From Streptomyces sp. TG1A-60 (GTDB taxonomy: Bacteria > Actinomycetota > Actinomycetes > Streptomycetales > Streptomycetaceae): a stretch of 64,000 nt of DNA. Both the position numbers and the translations under genes were made by a program. Below, piece after piece: positions 1 through 8,842 of the stretch; positions within the stretch are counted from its first letter, which is position 1; each line of letters begins with the position of its first letter. Where the stretch lies: positions 2,790,001 through 2,854,000 of the forward strand of contig NZ_CP147520.1 of assembly GCF_037201975.1 (NCBI RefSeq), in the 5' to 3' direction. The notes under the pieces were generated by a model that did no database searches, was not told the origin of the DNA, and saw only the letters and a list, made by a program, of their open reading frames with translations.

Positions 1-701
1 CCACCTCGGCCAGATCGAACCCGTCGGCGACACCCCCCACCAGCATGGTGGACAGGGCGTCCCGGTCGGCCACCACCCGCTGCGACTGCGACAGCGCCTC
101 CCCCATCAACCGCCGCGCCCACAGCGCCAGTCGACCCCCCACTCGCGGGTCCTCGTCGATCGCCGCCCGCACCTTCTCCACGGCGAACCCGGCGTGCCCC
201 GTGTCGTCCAGCACCGCGAGCACCAGCCCGCGCGTGTCGGTGTCGAGGTGCGCCGCGACCTCCCGGTAGAAGTCACTGGCGATCGAGTCGCCGACATACG
301 CCTTGACGAGCCCTTCCAGCCAGTCCGACGGCGCGGTCTGCTTGTGGAACCCGTCGAGCGCTTCGACGAACGGCTCCATGGCCCGGGTCGGCTCCTCTCC
401 GATCTCGGTGAGCCGGTCCCGGAGCCTCTCGAAGTGGTGGAACTCGGCCGCCGCCATCTTCGCCAGCTCCGCCTTGTCGACGAGGGTCGGCGCCAGCTTG
501 GCGTCCTCCGCGAGCCGTTCGAACGCCGCCAGTTCCCCGTACGCCAGCGCGCCCAGCAGATCCACCACCGCGGCCCGGTACTGCGGATCGGCGGAGGCCC
601 GGGCCCAGTCCTGGGCGGCGATCCCGGTGACCTCGGTGGTGTCGGCGGTGTCGGCGGACTCGCCGACGGGGGCGTTCTCAGGCTTGTCAGACGTGGTCAT
701 G
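1..701 (-). CDS. MiaE-like ferritin-fold protein (3' end cut by window edge)
   Basis: The ATG at 701-699 opens a reading frame that runs off the left edge, so only about 233 N-terminal residues are visible. After a short acidic N-terminus the protein is all-helical, with ferritin-type metal-ligand patterns: a Glu-Leu-Ala-Ala-Phe-Glu helix, then AAAEFHHFERL (E-x2-H type). This matches the MiaE-like ferritin-fold family of actinobacteria, related to the tRNA-(ms2io6A) hydroxylase. The real substrate in Streptomyces is not established. It is transcribed divergently from the helicase at 999. Family assignment rests on motif recognition only; a hydroxylase activity would be an inference. Confidence 0.8.
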
Positions 702-998
702 AAGCGCACAATAGCCCGCTGTCCGCAGGGCGGAAGGGCGTGGTCATCCACTGTGACGACGACTACGTGACCGAATCGGCCATCGCATATGCGCGATTCC
801 GAGGTATGGTGGTAATGCGCCTGCTGGTACGCCGACGTAGTTCGACGGTGCCTCGACAGGCCGCACGCATGAGGATGCCCGGTCGGTGGCCCGATCGGCT
901 CCGACCCGACAGCCCTCCTTTTCCGTACGGCACTCTGCGTACGGCGTCCGGAGGGAACCCCTCAGCGGTATGAGCGCTAGAGCGTCGGCAGTGGTCCC

Positions 999-3458
999 GT
1001 GCCACACGGCCCGCCCGTGAGGGCGGCCGACGTCCCCGCACGGTCGACACGACCCCCCGCGCTCGCCTCGCACCGCGTACACAGAAGAGGCAGCACCCTG
1101 ACTACGACTTTCCGAGATCTCGGAATCTTCCCCGAGACGGCCGAGGCCCTGGAGGCCGTCGGCATCATGAACCCCTTCCCCATCCAGGAGATGACGCTCC
1201 CGGTCGCCCTCTCCGGCACCGACGTCATCGGCCAGGCCAAGACCGGCACCGGCAAGACGCTGGGCTTCGGCCTCCCGCTCCTTGAGCGCGTCGTCGTCCC
1301 CGCCGACGTCGAGGCCGGTCGCGCCAAGCCCGAGGACCTCGTCGACGCCCCGCAGGCGCTCGTCGTCGTCCCCACGCGCGAGTTGTGCACCCAGGTCACC
1401 AACGACCTGTTGACCGCCGGCAAGGTGCGCAACGTCCGCGTCACCGCGATCTACGGCGGCCGGGCCTACGAGCCCCAGGTCGAAGCCCTGAAGAAGGGTG
1501 TGGACGTCGTCATCGGCACCCCCGGGCGGCTCCTCGACCTCGCGGGCCAGAAGAAGCTGAACCTGAAGCACGTCAAGTGCCTGGTCCTCGACGAGGCCGA
1601 CGAGATGCTCGACCTGGGCTTCCTCCCCGATGTCGAGAAGATCATCAACATGCTGCCGGCCCGCCGCCAGACGATGCTCTTCTCGGCGACCATGCCGGGC
1701 GCGGTCATCGGGCTGGCCCGCCGTTACATGTCGCAGCCGACCCACATCCGCGCCACGGCGCCGGACGACGAGGGTGCGACAGTCGCGAACACCTCGCAGC
1801 ACATCTACCGCGCGCACAACATGGACAAGCCCGAGTTGGTCGCGCGCATACTGCAGGCCGACGGCCGGGGACTGGTCATGGTCTTCTGCCGTACGAAGCG
1901 CACGGCGGCCGACCTCGCCGACCAGCTCAAGCAGCGCGGCTTCGCCTCCGGCGCGGTCCACGGCGACCTCGGCCAGGGCGCCCGCGAGCAGGCTCTGCGA
2001 GCCTTCCGCAACGGTAAGGTGGACGTCCTCGTCTGCACCGACGTCGCCGCCCGTGGCATCGACGTCGAGGGCGTGACCCACGTCATCAACTACCAGTCCC
2101 CCGAGGACGAGAAGACGTACCTGCACCGCATCGGCCGCACCGGCCGCGCGGGCGCCAAGGGCATCGCGATCACACTCGTCGACTGGGACGACATCCCGCG
2201 CTGGCAGCTCATCAACAAGGCGTTGAACCTCGGGTTCAACGACCCGCCGGAGACCTACTCCACCTCGCCGCACCTCTTCGAGGAACTGAGCATCCCCGCG
2301 GACACGAAGGGCGTACTGCCGCGCTCCGAGCGCACTCGGGCGGGGCTGGACGCGGAGGAGCTGGAGGACCTGGGCGAGCCGGGCGGGCGCGGTCCGCGCG
2401 GGCGCGGCGGCCGTTCCTCCGGTCCGTCGCCGTCCGCCGAGCGTGAGCGCCCGGCGCGCACGCCGCGCCATCGCCGCCGTACGCGTGGCGGTGCCACGGT
2501 CGACGGCGCGTCCCCGGAGGCCGCAGCGGTCACCGAGCCCTCGGCACCCGCGCCCACGCCGGGCGGTTCCGGCTCCGACGAGTCCGAGCCGCGCACACCA
2601 CGCCGTCGCCGCCGTACGCGTGGCGGGGCGGCCCCTGCCGTCGAGACCGCCGTGGAGGCATCCGAGAGCACACCCGCCGAGGCCGTGGTCGAGGCGGTCG
2701 AGGAGACCGCCAAGCCGCGTCGCCGTCGTACGCGCGCCGGGGCCGCTCCCGCCACGGAGGCCGCCGTCGAGACGGCCGCGCCCGCTGAACGGGCCGAGGC
2801 CGTGGTCGAGACCGTCGCGGGCACGCCCGCCAAGTCGGTCGAGGCCGTCGAGGAGGCTTCCGAGCCGCGTCGCCGTCGCACCCGTAAGTCCGCGGTGGCA
2901 GCCGTCGAGGCCGTGCCTGCCGCGGAAGCCGTGCTCGACACGGCCGAGGGCACGACCGACGCCGAGCCGCCGACGGCCGAGGCCAAGCCGCGCCGTCGCA
3001 CCCGCAAGGCCGCCGCACCCGCCGAGGCCGTGGTCGAGGAGACCACCACCGAGGAAGCGGCGCCCAAGCCGCGCCGCCGGACCCGCAAGGCCGCGGCCGA
3101 CGCGGTGGAGGCTTCTCCGGCCGTGACCGCTGAGGCGGTGGCAGAGGCTCCGGTCAAGACCCGTCGTCGTACGCGCAAGGCAGCGGAGGCTGTCGTCGAG
3201 TCGACGGACGCCGCTGCCGAGGCTGCTGTCGACACGGCCGAGGCCGCCACTCCCCGGCGGCGCACCCGTAAGACGGCGGCGGCCACGGCCGAGGCCACGG
3301 TGCCGGCTCAGCCGACGGAGGAGCAGGCCACGAAGCCGCGACGTACTCGCAAGGCGGCGGCTTCGACTGTCGCCGCCGAGCAGACGGCCGAGGCTCCGGC
3401 GCCTCGTCGGCGGACGCGGAAGGCCGCGGCTGCCGCCGTGGAGTCCGCGGAGAGCTGA
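999..3458 (+). CDS. DEAD-box ATP-dependent RNA helicase with repetitive Arg-rich tail
   Basis: Cytoplasmic RNA helicase that unwinds or remodels RNA using ATP. All core motifs are present: Walker A AKTGTGKT near residue 80, PTREL, DEAD near residue 198, SAT, and HRIGRTGRAG near residue 376. The helicase core ends near residue 440. The remaining third is disordered Ala/Glu/Pro sequence carrying ten basic boxes of the type RRRTRKAA or RRRRTRGGA, likely an RNA-binding tail. Start: the first usable codon is GTG 999, but family-like sequence (TTTFRDLGIFPETAEAL) begins at a CTG at 1098 that has a purine-rich ribosome site (AGAAGAGG, 1083-1090) at ideal spacing, so CTG 1098 may be the true start. 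A strong hairpin follows the stop. Confidence 0.95.
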   Translation: MPHGPPVRAADVPARSTRPPALASHRVHRRGSTLTTTFRDLGIFPETAEALEAVGIMNPFPIQEMTLPVALSGTDVIGQAKTGTGKTLGFGLPLLERVVVPADVEAGRAKPEDLVDAPQALVVVPTRELCTQVTNDLLTAGKVRNVRVTAIYGGRAYEPQVEALKKGVDVVIGTPGRLLDLAGQKKLNLKHVKCLVLDEADEMLDLGFLPDVEKIINMLPARRQTMLFSATMPGAVIGLARRYMSQPTHIRATAPDDEGATVANTSQHIYRAHNMDKPELVARILQADGRGLVMVFCRTKRTAADLADQLKQRGFASGAVHGDLGQGAREQALRAFRNGKVDVLVCTDVAARGIDVEGVTHVINYQSPEDEKTYLHRIGRTGRAGAKGIAITLVDWDDIPRWQLINKALNLGFNDPPETYSTSPHLFEELSIPADTKGVLPRSERTRAGLDAEELEDLGEPGGRGPRGRGGRSSGPSPSAERERPARTPRHRRRTRGGATVDGASPEAAAVTEPSAPAPTPGGSGSDESEPRTPRRRRRTRGGAAPAVETAVEASESTPAEAVVEAVEETAKPRRRRTRAGAAPATEAAVETAAPAERAEAVVETVAGTPAKSVEAVEEASEPRRRRTRKSAVAAVEAVPAAEAVLDTAEGTTDAEPPTAEAKPRRRTRKAAAPAEAVVEETTTEEAAPKPRRRTRKAAADAVEASPAVTAEAVAEAPVKTRRRTRKAAEAVVESTDAAAEAAVDTAEAATPRRRTRKTAAATAEATVPAQPTEEQATKPRRTRKAAASTVAAEQTAEAPAPRRRTRKAAAAAVESAES

Positions 3459-3476
3459 GGCCGTTCAGCTGAACGA

Positions 3477-3515
3477 GGCCCGGTCCCCGTTTTCGGGGTC
3501 CGGGTCTTCGGCTTT
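3477..3515 (+). terminator. Terminator of the DEAD-box helicase gene
   Basis: GCCCGGTCCCCG, TTTT loop, then CGGGGTCCGGGT form a stem of about 12 bp with one T-T mismatch, starting about 20 nt after the helicase stop and followed by a T-containing run. Confidence 0.7.
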
Positions 3516-3537
3516 TCGCGGGCTGGGTCTTCGGCGT

Positions 3538-3565
3538 TCCCGCAAAGGGTTCTCCCGCAAAGGGT
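3538..3565. repeat. Short tandem direct repeat TCCCGCAAAGGGT x2
   Basis: The 13-mer TCCCGCAAAGGGT occurs at 3538-3550 and 3553-3565 (period 15), between the helicase terminator and the hydrolase gene. Function unknown. Confidence 0.7.
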
Positions 3566-3574
3566 CTTCTCCGC

Positions 3575-3616
3575 GCCCGCCGCCCCTACCGTCCCGTCCC
3601 CAGGGGCGGCGCCCCA
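3575..3616. repeat. REP-like intergenic palindromic element
   Basis: A CCGCCGCCCCTACCGTCC-type core is followed by a hairpin (CAGGGGC...GCCCC). A near-identical module lies at 27009-27052 (CCGCCGCCCTACCCGTCC plus AAGGGGC/GCCCCTT). From memory this is a dispersed intergenic sequence in Streptomyces chromosomes. Confidence 0.5.
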
Positions 3617-3708
3617 TCGACCTGCCACGGGGATCCGCCCAGGACCTCGCTTCTCCAGCGCCGAGGAGCTGGATTTCGCCCGACCCACCCGCCAGCTACC
3701 CTCCCCCC

Positions 3709-4578
3709 ATGAGCCGTCCCTCCACCTTCACCCCGCCCCCCGGCGCCCGCGCCCACCGTCTGCGCACCCCTCGCGGCGAGTTCGCCGTGATCGAGGCGGG
3801 GACGGCGGTCAAGGGCACCGTGCTGCTCGTGCCGGGTTTCACCGGGAGCAAGGAAGACTTCATCGCGTTGCACGAACCGCTGGCGGACGCGGGATACCGC
3901 ACGGTGGCGGTGGACGGACGCGGACAGTACGAGAGTCCGGGCGCCAAGGACGACGAGGCACCGTACGCGCAGGCGGAGTTGGCGAAGGACCTGCTCGCCC
4001 AGGCGGCGGCGGTGAGCGACGGTGGCCCCCTGCACCTCGTCGGCCACTCCCTCGGCGGCCAGATCTCCCGCGCCGCCCTGCTGCTGGACGCCTCTCCCTT
4101 CGCCTCGCTCACCCTCATGTCCTCGGGCCCCGCCCAGATCTCGGCCGGCCAGCAGCAGCGCCTGAAGCTGTTGCGGGACGCCCTGGCCGTGATGGGCATG
4201 GAGCAGGTGTGGGACGCCATCCAGGCGATGGAGGCGCCGGAGGAGACCGAGACGGGCGCCCTCGACGAGGGTCTGGACGACCGCGCCGACCTGCGCCGCC
4301 GCTGGCTCGCCACCAGCCCCGCCCAGCTCATCGCCACGGGCCGCCAGCTCTGCGCGGAACCCGACCGCGTCGCCGACCTCGCCGCCGTGGACCTGCCCAA
4401 GCACGTCCTGTCCGGCGAACGCGACGACACCTGGCCGATCCCGGTCCTCGACGACATGGCCGTACGCCTGGGCGCGCACCGCACCGTCATCCGCGACGCC
4501 GACCACTCCCCCAACACCGACCGGCCGAAGGCGACGGCGGACGCCCTCATCGCCTTCTGGGACGGGATCGACGGCTGA
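3709..4578 (+). CDS. Alpha/beta-fold hydrolase
   Basis: A 289-aa soluble alpha/beta hydrolase without a signal peptide. The nucleophile elbow GHSLGG, the oxyanion-side strand VLLVPGFTGSKEDF, a candidate acid in SGERDDTWPI and the terminal histidine in RDADHSPN give a complete Ser-Asp-His triad. An insertion of helices between the Ser and the Asp forms the lid. Substrate unknown; candidates are esters, lactones or acyl groups. It stands alone between the helicase terminator and the convergent NYN gene. Confidence 0.9.
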   Translation: MSRPSTFTPPPGARAHRLRTPRGEFAVIEAGTAVKGTVLLVPGFTGSKEDFIALHEPLADAGYRTVAVDGRGQYESPGAKDDEAPYAQAELAKDLLAQAAAVSDGGPLHLVGHSLGGQISRAALLLDASPFASLTLMSSGPAQISAGQQQRLKLLRDALAVMGMEQVWDAIQAMEAPEETETGALDEGLDDRADLRRRWLATSPAQLIATGRQLCAEPDRVADLAAVDLPKHVLSGERDDTWPIPVLDDMAVRLGAHRTVIRDADHSPNTDRPKATADALIAFWDGIDG

Positions 4579-4651
4579 TCAGCGGCACAGGACGATCGAG
4601 CCCCGGACCCCACCGGCGGCGTGAAAAGCGCCCGCCAGTACTGCCTACTGC

Positions 4652-5548
4652 CTAGTACTGCGCCCGCAAGTGCTCCCAGAACCCGTCCCGCAGCGCCCGT
4701 CTCAGGTCCGCCTGCCCCCGCAGCGAGTACTGGAGCAGTCCCTCCGCCTCGACGAGCAGGTCCTGGTCGACGGAGCCGGGGAGGTACGGGTGGCCGTGCA
4801 GAAGCTCCTGCAGGCTCTCCCGTCCCCGGGCGGCGAGCCACTTCGCTGCGATCTGGGCGCCGACGAAGCGGACGTCCTCGCGGGAGGGGCGGGGCCCGGA
4901 GGCCTCATAGGCCGCGGCCCGCCGGGACACATACGGCTTGAAGAAGTCGAGGTCGAAGGTCCGTTGGCTGTCGACCTCCCAGAGCAGCGGGTCGGCCTGG
5001 TTGCGGCCCTCGGGCGCCTCGACGCCCCACAGATGGACCCGCGCCCCGTACCCCTGCGCGGCCTCGACCGCCGAGACGAGGTCCTCGTCGCCGCCGATGA
5101 GGGCCGCGTCACTGATCGCGCGGTGCCGGGCCAGTGACTCCAGGTCGGTGCGGATGAGGGAGTCGACACCCTTCTGCTGGTTGTTGGCGTTGAGGTTGCC
5201 GAGGCGCACCTTCACGTCCGGCAGTTCGGCGATCGACTGCTGCTCCGCCGTGTGGATGCGGCGGCGTGCCCCGTCGTACCAGTAGACCCTCAGCAGCCGG
5301 CTGTCCGCGAAGATCGTCCGCGCCTTGTCGATCAGCGCCTCGATAAGGCCCTCCGCGTCGAGGTCGAAGGACCGCCGGTCCTCGGTTCCCGCGACGAGCC
5401 GTCCCACGGCAGCGTACAGATACCCGGCATCGACGAAGATCGCGTGTGTCGAGGGCGTCTTCGCCACCTCGGCGAGCATGCGCTGCAGCAACTCGTTCGT
5501 ACGGTCGATGCGGGCGCCGAGCGCCGTGAGGTCGTCGTTCATATGCAT
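4652..5548 (-). CDS. NYN-domain (PIN-like) putative ribonuclease
   Basis: A 298-aa cytoplasmic protein. The N-terminal half is a NYN domain with acidic metal-binding positions spread as in PIN-like nucleases: IFVDAGYLYAA, KGVDSLIRTDL and IGGDEDLVSAVE, with the Asp residues expected to bind Mg2+. The C-terminal third is a helical region of unknown function. Such proteins are predicted to cut RNA; the target is unknown. Two in-frame ATGs (5548, 5542) are possible starts. It faces the hydrolase gene convergently with a 73-nt gap. Confidence 0.88.
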   Translation of the reverse strand: MHMNDDLTALGARIDRTNELLQRMLAEVAKTPSTHAIFVDAGYLYAAVGRLVAGTEDRRSFDLDAEGLIEALIDKARTIFADSRLLRVYWYDGARRRIHTAEQQSIAELPDVKVRLGNLNANNQQKGVDSLIRTDLESLARHRAISDAALIGGDEDLVSAVEAAQGYGARVHLWGVEAPEGRNQADPLLWEVDSQRTFDLDFFKPYVSRRAAAYEASGPRPSREDVRFVGAQIAAKWLAARGRESLQELLHGHPYLPGSVDQDLLVEAEGLLQYSLRGQADLRRALRDGFWEHLRAQY

Positions 5549-5650
5549 CCATTGTCCCGGCGGTCACGCTGCGAACACAACCGGTCCCGATCAGTCTTCC
5601 CGCTCGCAGGCAGACATGCCCACCTCTTACCGCTCAGTAATTAGGTTCTC

Positions 5651-5660
5651 GAAAATTTTC
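5651..5660. promoter_or_regulatory. AT-rich palindrome in divergent promoter region
   Basis: GAAAATTTTC is a perfect 10-bp palindrome inside an unusually AT-rich stretch (5630-5700) between the divergent NYN gene and the 50-aa gene. It could be an operator or promoter up-element. No matching regulator was recognised. Confidence 0.35.
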
Positions 5661-5784
5661 CTTAGCGTAGGGAATGTTTGTAACATGCATACCGTTGATT
5701 ACTCAGGGAACACGGGCACCGACGACCCGTGAACCACCACCAGTAGTTCTCCTCAGGAGGATGACCAGACGAAGGGAGAAGCCC

Positions 5785-5937
5785 TTGCGCTTCGAAATCC
5801 TGCGACTCGACGATGTCGACGGCACGCCTGTCGACAGCACCGTCGTGGATGCCGCCTCCGTCAACCGGATCGTGCAGCAGGCCGCCGCCATCGGGCAGCG
5901 CCTCTGGATCCGCCCGGCCGACGTGACCGCCTCGTAG
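5785..5937 (+). CDS. Conserved 50-aa small protein
   Basis: Encodes MRFEILRLDDVDGTPVDSTV and a further 30 residues, ending RLWIRPADVTAS. TTG 5785 is preferred because AAGGGAG (5772-5778) sits 6 nt upstream. The in-frame ATG at 5761 has its AGGAGG directly abutting with no spacing. The sequence looks like a compact soluble fold and, from memory, the same short protein recurs in Streptomyces genomes. Function unknown. It is followed by a very strong hairpin. Confidence 0.75.
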   Translation: MRFEILRLDDVDGTPVDSTVVDAASVNRIVQQAAAIGQRLWIRPADVTAS

Positions 5938-5959
5938 TACGCGGTCCCGTTCACACTTC

Positions 5960-5995
5960 AGAGCCCCGTACGGCACCGACGCCGTACGGGGCTCT
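5960..5995. terminator. Bidirectional terminator
   Basis: AGAGCCCCGTACGGC (5960-5974) and GCCGTACGGGGCTCT (5981-5995) form a perfect 15-bp stem with a 6-nt loop, between the 50-aa gene and the convergent marC gene. Confidence 0.85.
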
Positions 5996-6024
5996 GCTAC
6001 GCGGACCGACGGGTGCACAGCCGT

Positions 6025-6630
6025 TCAGGCACCCCGCACGACCTGGGTGACACCGTTGATGATCTGCTGCACGGCGATCGCGGAGAGCATCATGCCCGCC
6101 AGCCGCGTCACCAGCACCACACCGCCGTCCTTGATGACCCTGATGATCAGCAGCGAGTACCGCATGGTCAGCCACAGCACGACGTGGATCACCAGGATCG
6201 CGGCCCACACGGACACCTGTCCGGACAAGCCGTCCGCCTTCTGCACCGCCAGGATCACCGACACGATCGCACCGGGACCGGCCAGCAACGGCATCCCCAG
6301 CGGCACGAGCGCGACATTCACGTCCTTCGTCTGCTTCGGTTCGTCGGTCTTGCCGGTCAGCAGATCCAGCGCGATCAACAGAAGAAGCAGTCCGCCCGCG
6401 ATCATCAACGCCGGCACCGACACATGCAGATAGGCCAGGATCCGATGCCCGAGCAGCCCGAAGACGGTGATCACTCCGCCGGCCACGCAGACGGCCTGCA
6501 AGGCCATCCGCTTCTGTGTACGGGCGGGCCGCCCTGCGGTGAGCCCGAGGAAGATCGGGGTGATCCCCGGCGGGTCCATGATCACGAAGAGGGTGAGGAA
6601 GAGGGAGCCGAAGACGGCGAGATCGAACAC
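6025..6630 (-). CDS. MarC-family integral membrane protein
   Basis: A 201-aa protein with about six hydrophobic segments, starting at GTG 6630 (VFDLAVFGSLFLTLFVIMDP). The MDPPGITPIFLGLT motif and the second PLGMPLLAGPGAIVSVI repeat are characteristic of MarC/UPF0056 proteins. Early literature linked MarC to multidrug resistance; that role was later doubted and transport substrates are unproven. The start lies about 150 nt downstream of the PHP gene on the same strand, so co-transcription is possible. Confidence 0.92.
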   Translation of the reverse strand: MFDLAVFGSLFLTLFVIMDPPGITPIFLGLTAGRPARTQKRMALQAVCVAGGVITVFGLLGHRILAYLHVSVPALMIAGGLLLLLIALDLLTGKTDEPKQTKDVNVALVPLGMPLLAGPGAIVSVILAVQKADGLSGQVSVWAAILVIHVVLWLTMRYSLLIIRVIKDGGVVLVTRLAGMMLSAIAVQQIINGVTQVVRGA

Positions 6631-6779
6631 GGGATGCCTTGCTGGGGGAGGAGACGAAAGGTGAGGGCGCGGCCTTGCGCCCGACCGTCGCCGCTGTGGG
6701 CACGGCCGGCAGGGGAGACGGCCGGGTGCCGTACGACGGGAGAAGAGAGGGCGAGGCGACGCGAGGACGAGAGGGCCAG

Positions 6780-7640
6780 CTAGAGGGCCCCGCCGGCCCC
6801 CGGGACCGGAAACGCTCCGGTAGCCCGGCGTGTGATCTCCCCGTACACCTCGGGGTCGGTCGTGTACTCGCCGAGCACGCAGGTCTTGCGGCTGCCGTGG
6901 TAGTCCGAGGATCCGGTGGTGAGGAGACCCAGTTCCCTCGCCAGGCCGCGCAGCCGCGCCCGGGTCGCCGGGTCGTGTTCCATGTGGTCGACCTCGATAC
7001 CGTCCAGCCCGGCGGCTGCCAGGTCGGCGATGGCGGACTCCGGTACGGTCCGGCCCCGCTTGACGGCTGCGGGGTGGGCGAAGACGGCGACGCCGCCGGC
7101 GCCCTTGATCAGCCGGATCGCCTCGAAGGGGTCGGTCTCGTGCTTCTCGACGTAGGCACGGCCGCCGTCGGCGAGCCACTGTTCGGTGAAGGCGTCGCCC
7201 ACGGTCGGTACGACGCCGAGTTCGACGAGGGCGGTGGCCACATGCGGACGCCCCACGGAACCGCCGCCGGCGATCCGCCCGACCTGCTCCCAGGTCACGG
7301 GCACACCCAGGTCGTTCAGCTTGGCGATCATCCCCCGGGCCCGCGGGACCCGGTCGTCCCGGACCAGCTCGCGCTCGGCGAGCAGCCGCGGCTCCTCGGG
7401 GTCGAACAGGTAGGCCAGCATGTGCAGGCTGACGCCGTCCAGCCGGCACGACAGCTCGGCGCCGGTGACCAGCGTGAGCGCCTCCGGCAGAGCGGCGATC
7501 GCCTCGGCGTGCCCGCGCGTGGTGTCGTGGTCGGTCAGCGCGACGACGTCCAGCCCTGCCGCCGCGGCCTTGCGTACCAGCTCGGTGGGGGTGTCCGTAC
7601 CGTCGGAGGCCGTGGAGTGGCAGTGCAGATCGATACGCAC
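6780..7640 (-). CDS. PHP-domain metal-dependent phosphoesterase (TrpH/YciV type)
   Basis: A 286-aa cytoplasmic protein. It opens with the PHP metal motif DLHCHSTASDG, followed by LTDHDT, GAELSC, VFAHPAAVKRG and SSDYHG, which together give the His/Asp/Glu set for a trinuclear metal site. Relatives remove phosphate from 3',5'-nucleoside bisphosphates or act as 5'-3' exonucleases on short RNA. Length fits the family. ATG 7640 is the clear start. Confidence 0.9.
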   Translation of the reverse strand: MRIDLHCHSTASDGTDTPTELVRKAAAAGLDVVALTDHDTTRGHAEAIAALPEALTLVTGAELSCRLDGVSLHMLAYLFDPEEPRLLAERELVRDDRVPRARGMIAKLNDLGVPVTWEQVGRIAGGGSVGRPHVATALVELGVVPTVGDAFTEQWLADGGRAYVEKHETDPFEAIRLIKGAGGVAVFAHPAAVKRGRTVPESAIADLAAAGLDGIEVDHMEHDPATRARLRGLARELGLLTTGSSDYHGSRKTCVLGEYTTDPEVYGEITRRATGAFPVPGAGGAL

Positions 7641-7778
7641 GACTCGGACTCCAGGCTCAGACGAAGCGGAAGCGGACGCTCAAGGATAACGCTCTTCCAA
7701 ACCGCTTCTGTCACACCCGAAACCTGGGAGCACCCCCTACAGGTGCCGGGAAGGGCCCGCTGACAGCCCCGTCCAGCG

Positions 7779-7808
7779 GCGCAAGAGCGAGGAGCGCAAG
7801 AGCCAGGA
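7779..7808. repeat. 15-bp tandem duplication
   Basis: GCGCAAGAGCGAGGA (7779-7793) is followed directly by GCGCAAGAGCCAGGA (7794-7808), in the gap between the PHP gene and the zinc-ribbon gene. Confidence 0.7.
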
Positions 7809-7843
7809 GCGCGGAAACTGCACGCCCAGCCCCAGCCCCCGGC

Positions 7844-7898
7844 GCAGCCCGCAGCCCGCAGCCCGCAGCCCGCAGCCCGCAGCCCGCAGCCCGCAGCC
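7844..7898. repeat. Heptanucleotide tandem repeat (GCAGCCC)n
   Basis: Seven perfect copies of GCAGCCC (7844-7892) plus a partial copy lie just downstream of the zinc-ribbon gene (end 7941). Seven-base periodicity would shift any frame, so this is non-coding and likely length-variable by slippage. Confidence 0.9.
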
Positions 7899-7940
7899 GC
7901 CAGACCCTAGGACCCCGGAACCCCAACCGCGACACGCGTC

Positions 7941-8582
7941 CTACGGCTCCAGAATCCGAGGCGAAAGCGCTCCGCAGGGGAGCAACTCCACCTCCGCCCC
8001 CGCCTCCCGCAAATCCGTCAGCACGAGCTCGTCGTACATCAACAGCCCGGTCTGCTCGGGCCAGACGATCGCCCACAGCCACAGCCCGAGCGCCTCCCCC
8101 GCGAACACCGCACGGTCGTCCGGCGTGCCGGAGACATGCCAGAGCGGTGTCGGCCGACCTGCGGCGAGCACCTTCGCCTGGGGCGGCTTCTCGACGCTCA
8201 GATACGGTCCGGGGTCGGGGCCGTCGATGCCCGCGTATCGCGCGCCGAGGCCGACGCCGAGTTCCTCCGCGATGAGGACGAGTTCGCCCACGCCCCCGAG
8301 CGGGCCGGGGCCTGAACAGGCCACGGCGGTGGCGCGACCGCCGCTGCGGTCGTCGCCGGCGAAGACGGCACCCGTGAACAGCCAGCCCACCGGCAGCGGC
8401 CACGGCATCCAGACCGGCACCTTGGCACGGTGCACCACGACGCCGAGGGCCTCGACGCTGGGCGGGATCACGGGCTGCAGCGGGTGCACCGTCCCATGCA
8501 CGGAACACTGCCAGGCGTCGGCAAAGAGGCCGGGAGCCCTGACCCGGCCACCACACTTCGGGCAACTGGGTTCGCCCCTCAT
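7941..8582 (-). CDS. Zinc-ribbon protein of unknown function (DUF6758-like)
   Basis: About 213 aa. An N-terminal knuckle CPKCGG and WQCSVHG supplies a likely C-C-C-H zinc site, followed by a hydrophobic, Trp/Pro-rich domain containing VPVWMPWPLPVGWLFTG. From memory the family is widespread in Streptomyces without a known role. Start: ATG 8582 (MRGEPSCP) is preferred, with GGAGGA 12 nt upstream; an in-frame TTG at 8591 is closer to that site but gives only three extra residues. Confidence 0.8.
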   Translation of the reverse strand: MRGEPSCPKCGGRVRAPGLFADAWQCSVHGTVHPLQPVIPPSVEALGVVVHRAKVPVWMPWPLPVGWLFTGAVFAGDDRSGGRATAVACSGPGPLGGVGELVLIAEELGVGLGARYAGIDGPDPGPYLSVEKPPQAKVLAAGRPTPLWHVSGTPDDRAVFAGEALGLWLWAIVWPEQTGLLMYDELVLTDLREAGAEVELLPCGALSPRILEP

Positions 8583-8693
8583 AAGGCCCAACGGTCCTCC
8601 CCGTGCTTCCTCGCGTCAAGGACGATCACCCGTCCGGCGTGCGCGCGTCACATTTCACGCAGGTTCCGCGCACGAACGCCGGAACCCGGACAG

Positions 8694-8711
8694 CGGCCGG
8701 CCCACCGGCCG
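8694..8711. terminator. Hairpin after SUFU gene
   Basis: CGGCCGG, CCCA loop, CCGGCCG lies 130 nt downstream of the SUFU-domain gene on the minus strand. It is a short but perfect stem; terminator function is inferred. Confidence 0.35.
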
Positions 8712-8842
8712 ACCAACGGAATCAACTCCCCACCCAGCCAGGGGAAGCGGCGATTTTCGGCCGCCTGTCGAGCACCCTCCGGTCACCCATGGCGTGCCGT
8801 CCGTCACACGGGGACACCGGAGCACCGTGCCGGGCGATCCCG

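Noticed and set aside
2255..3298. A 347-aa minus-strand open frame antisense to the helicase tail.
   Set aside because: It mirrors the Arg-rich repeats as Val/Ser/Ala-rich sequence, has no ribosome site and no family; a shadow of high-GC coding DNA.
5630..5700. TTAGGT-like half site resembling an iron box near the 50-aa gene.
   Set aside because: Only one half matches and the second half is missing at the needed spacing.
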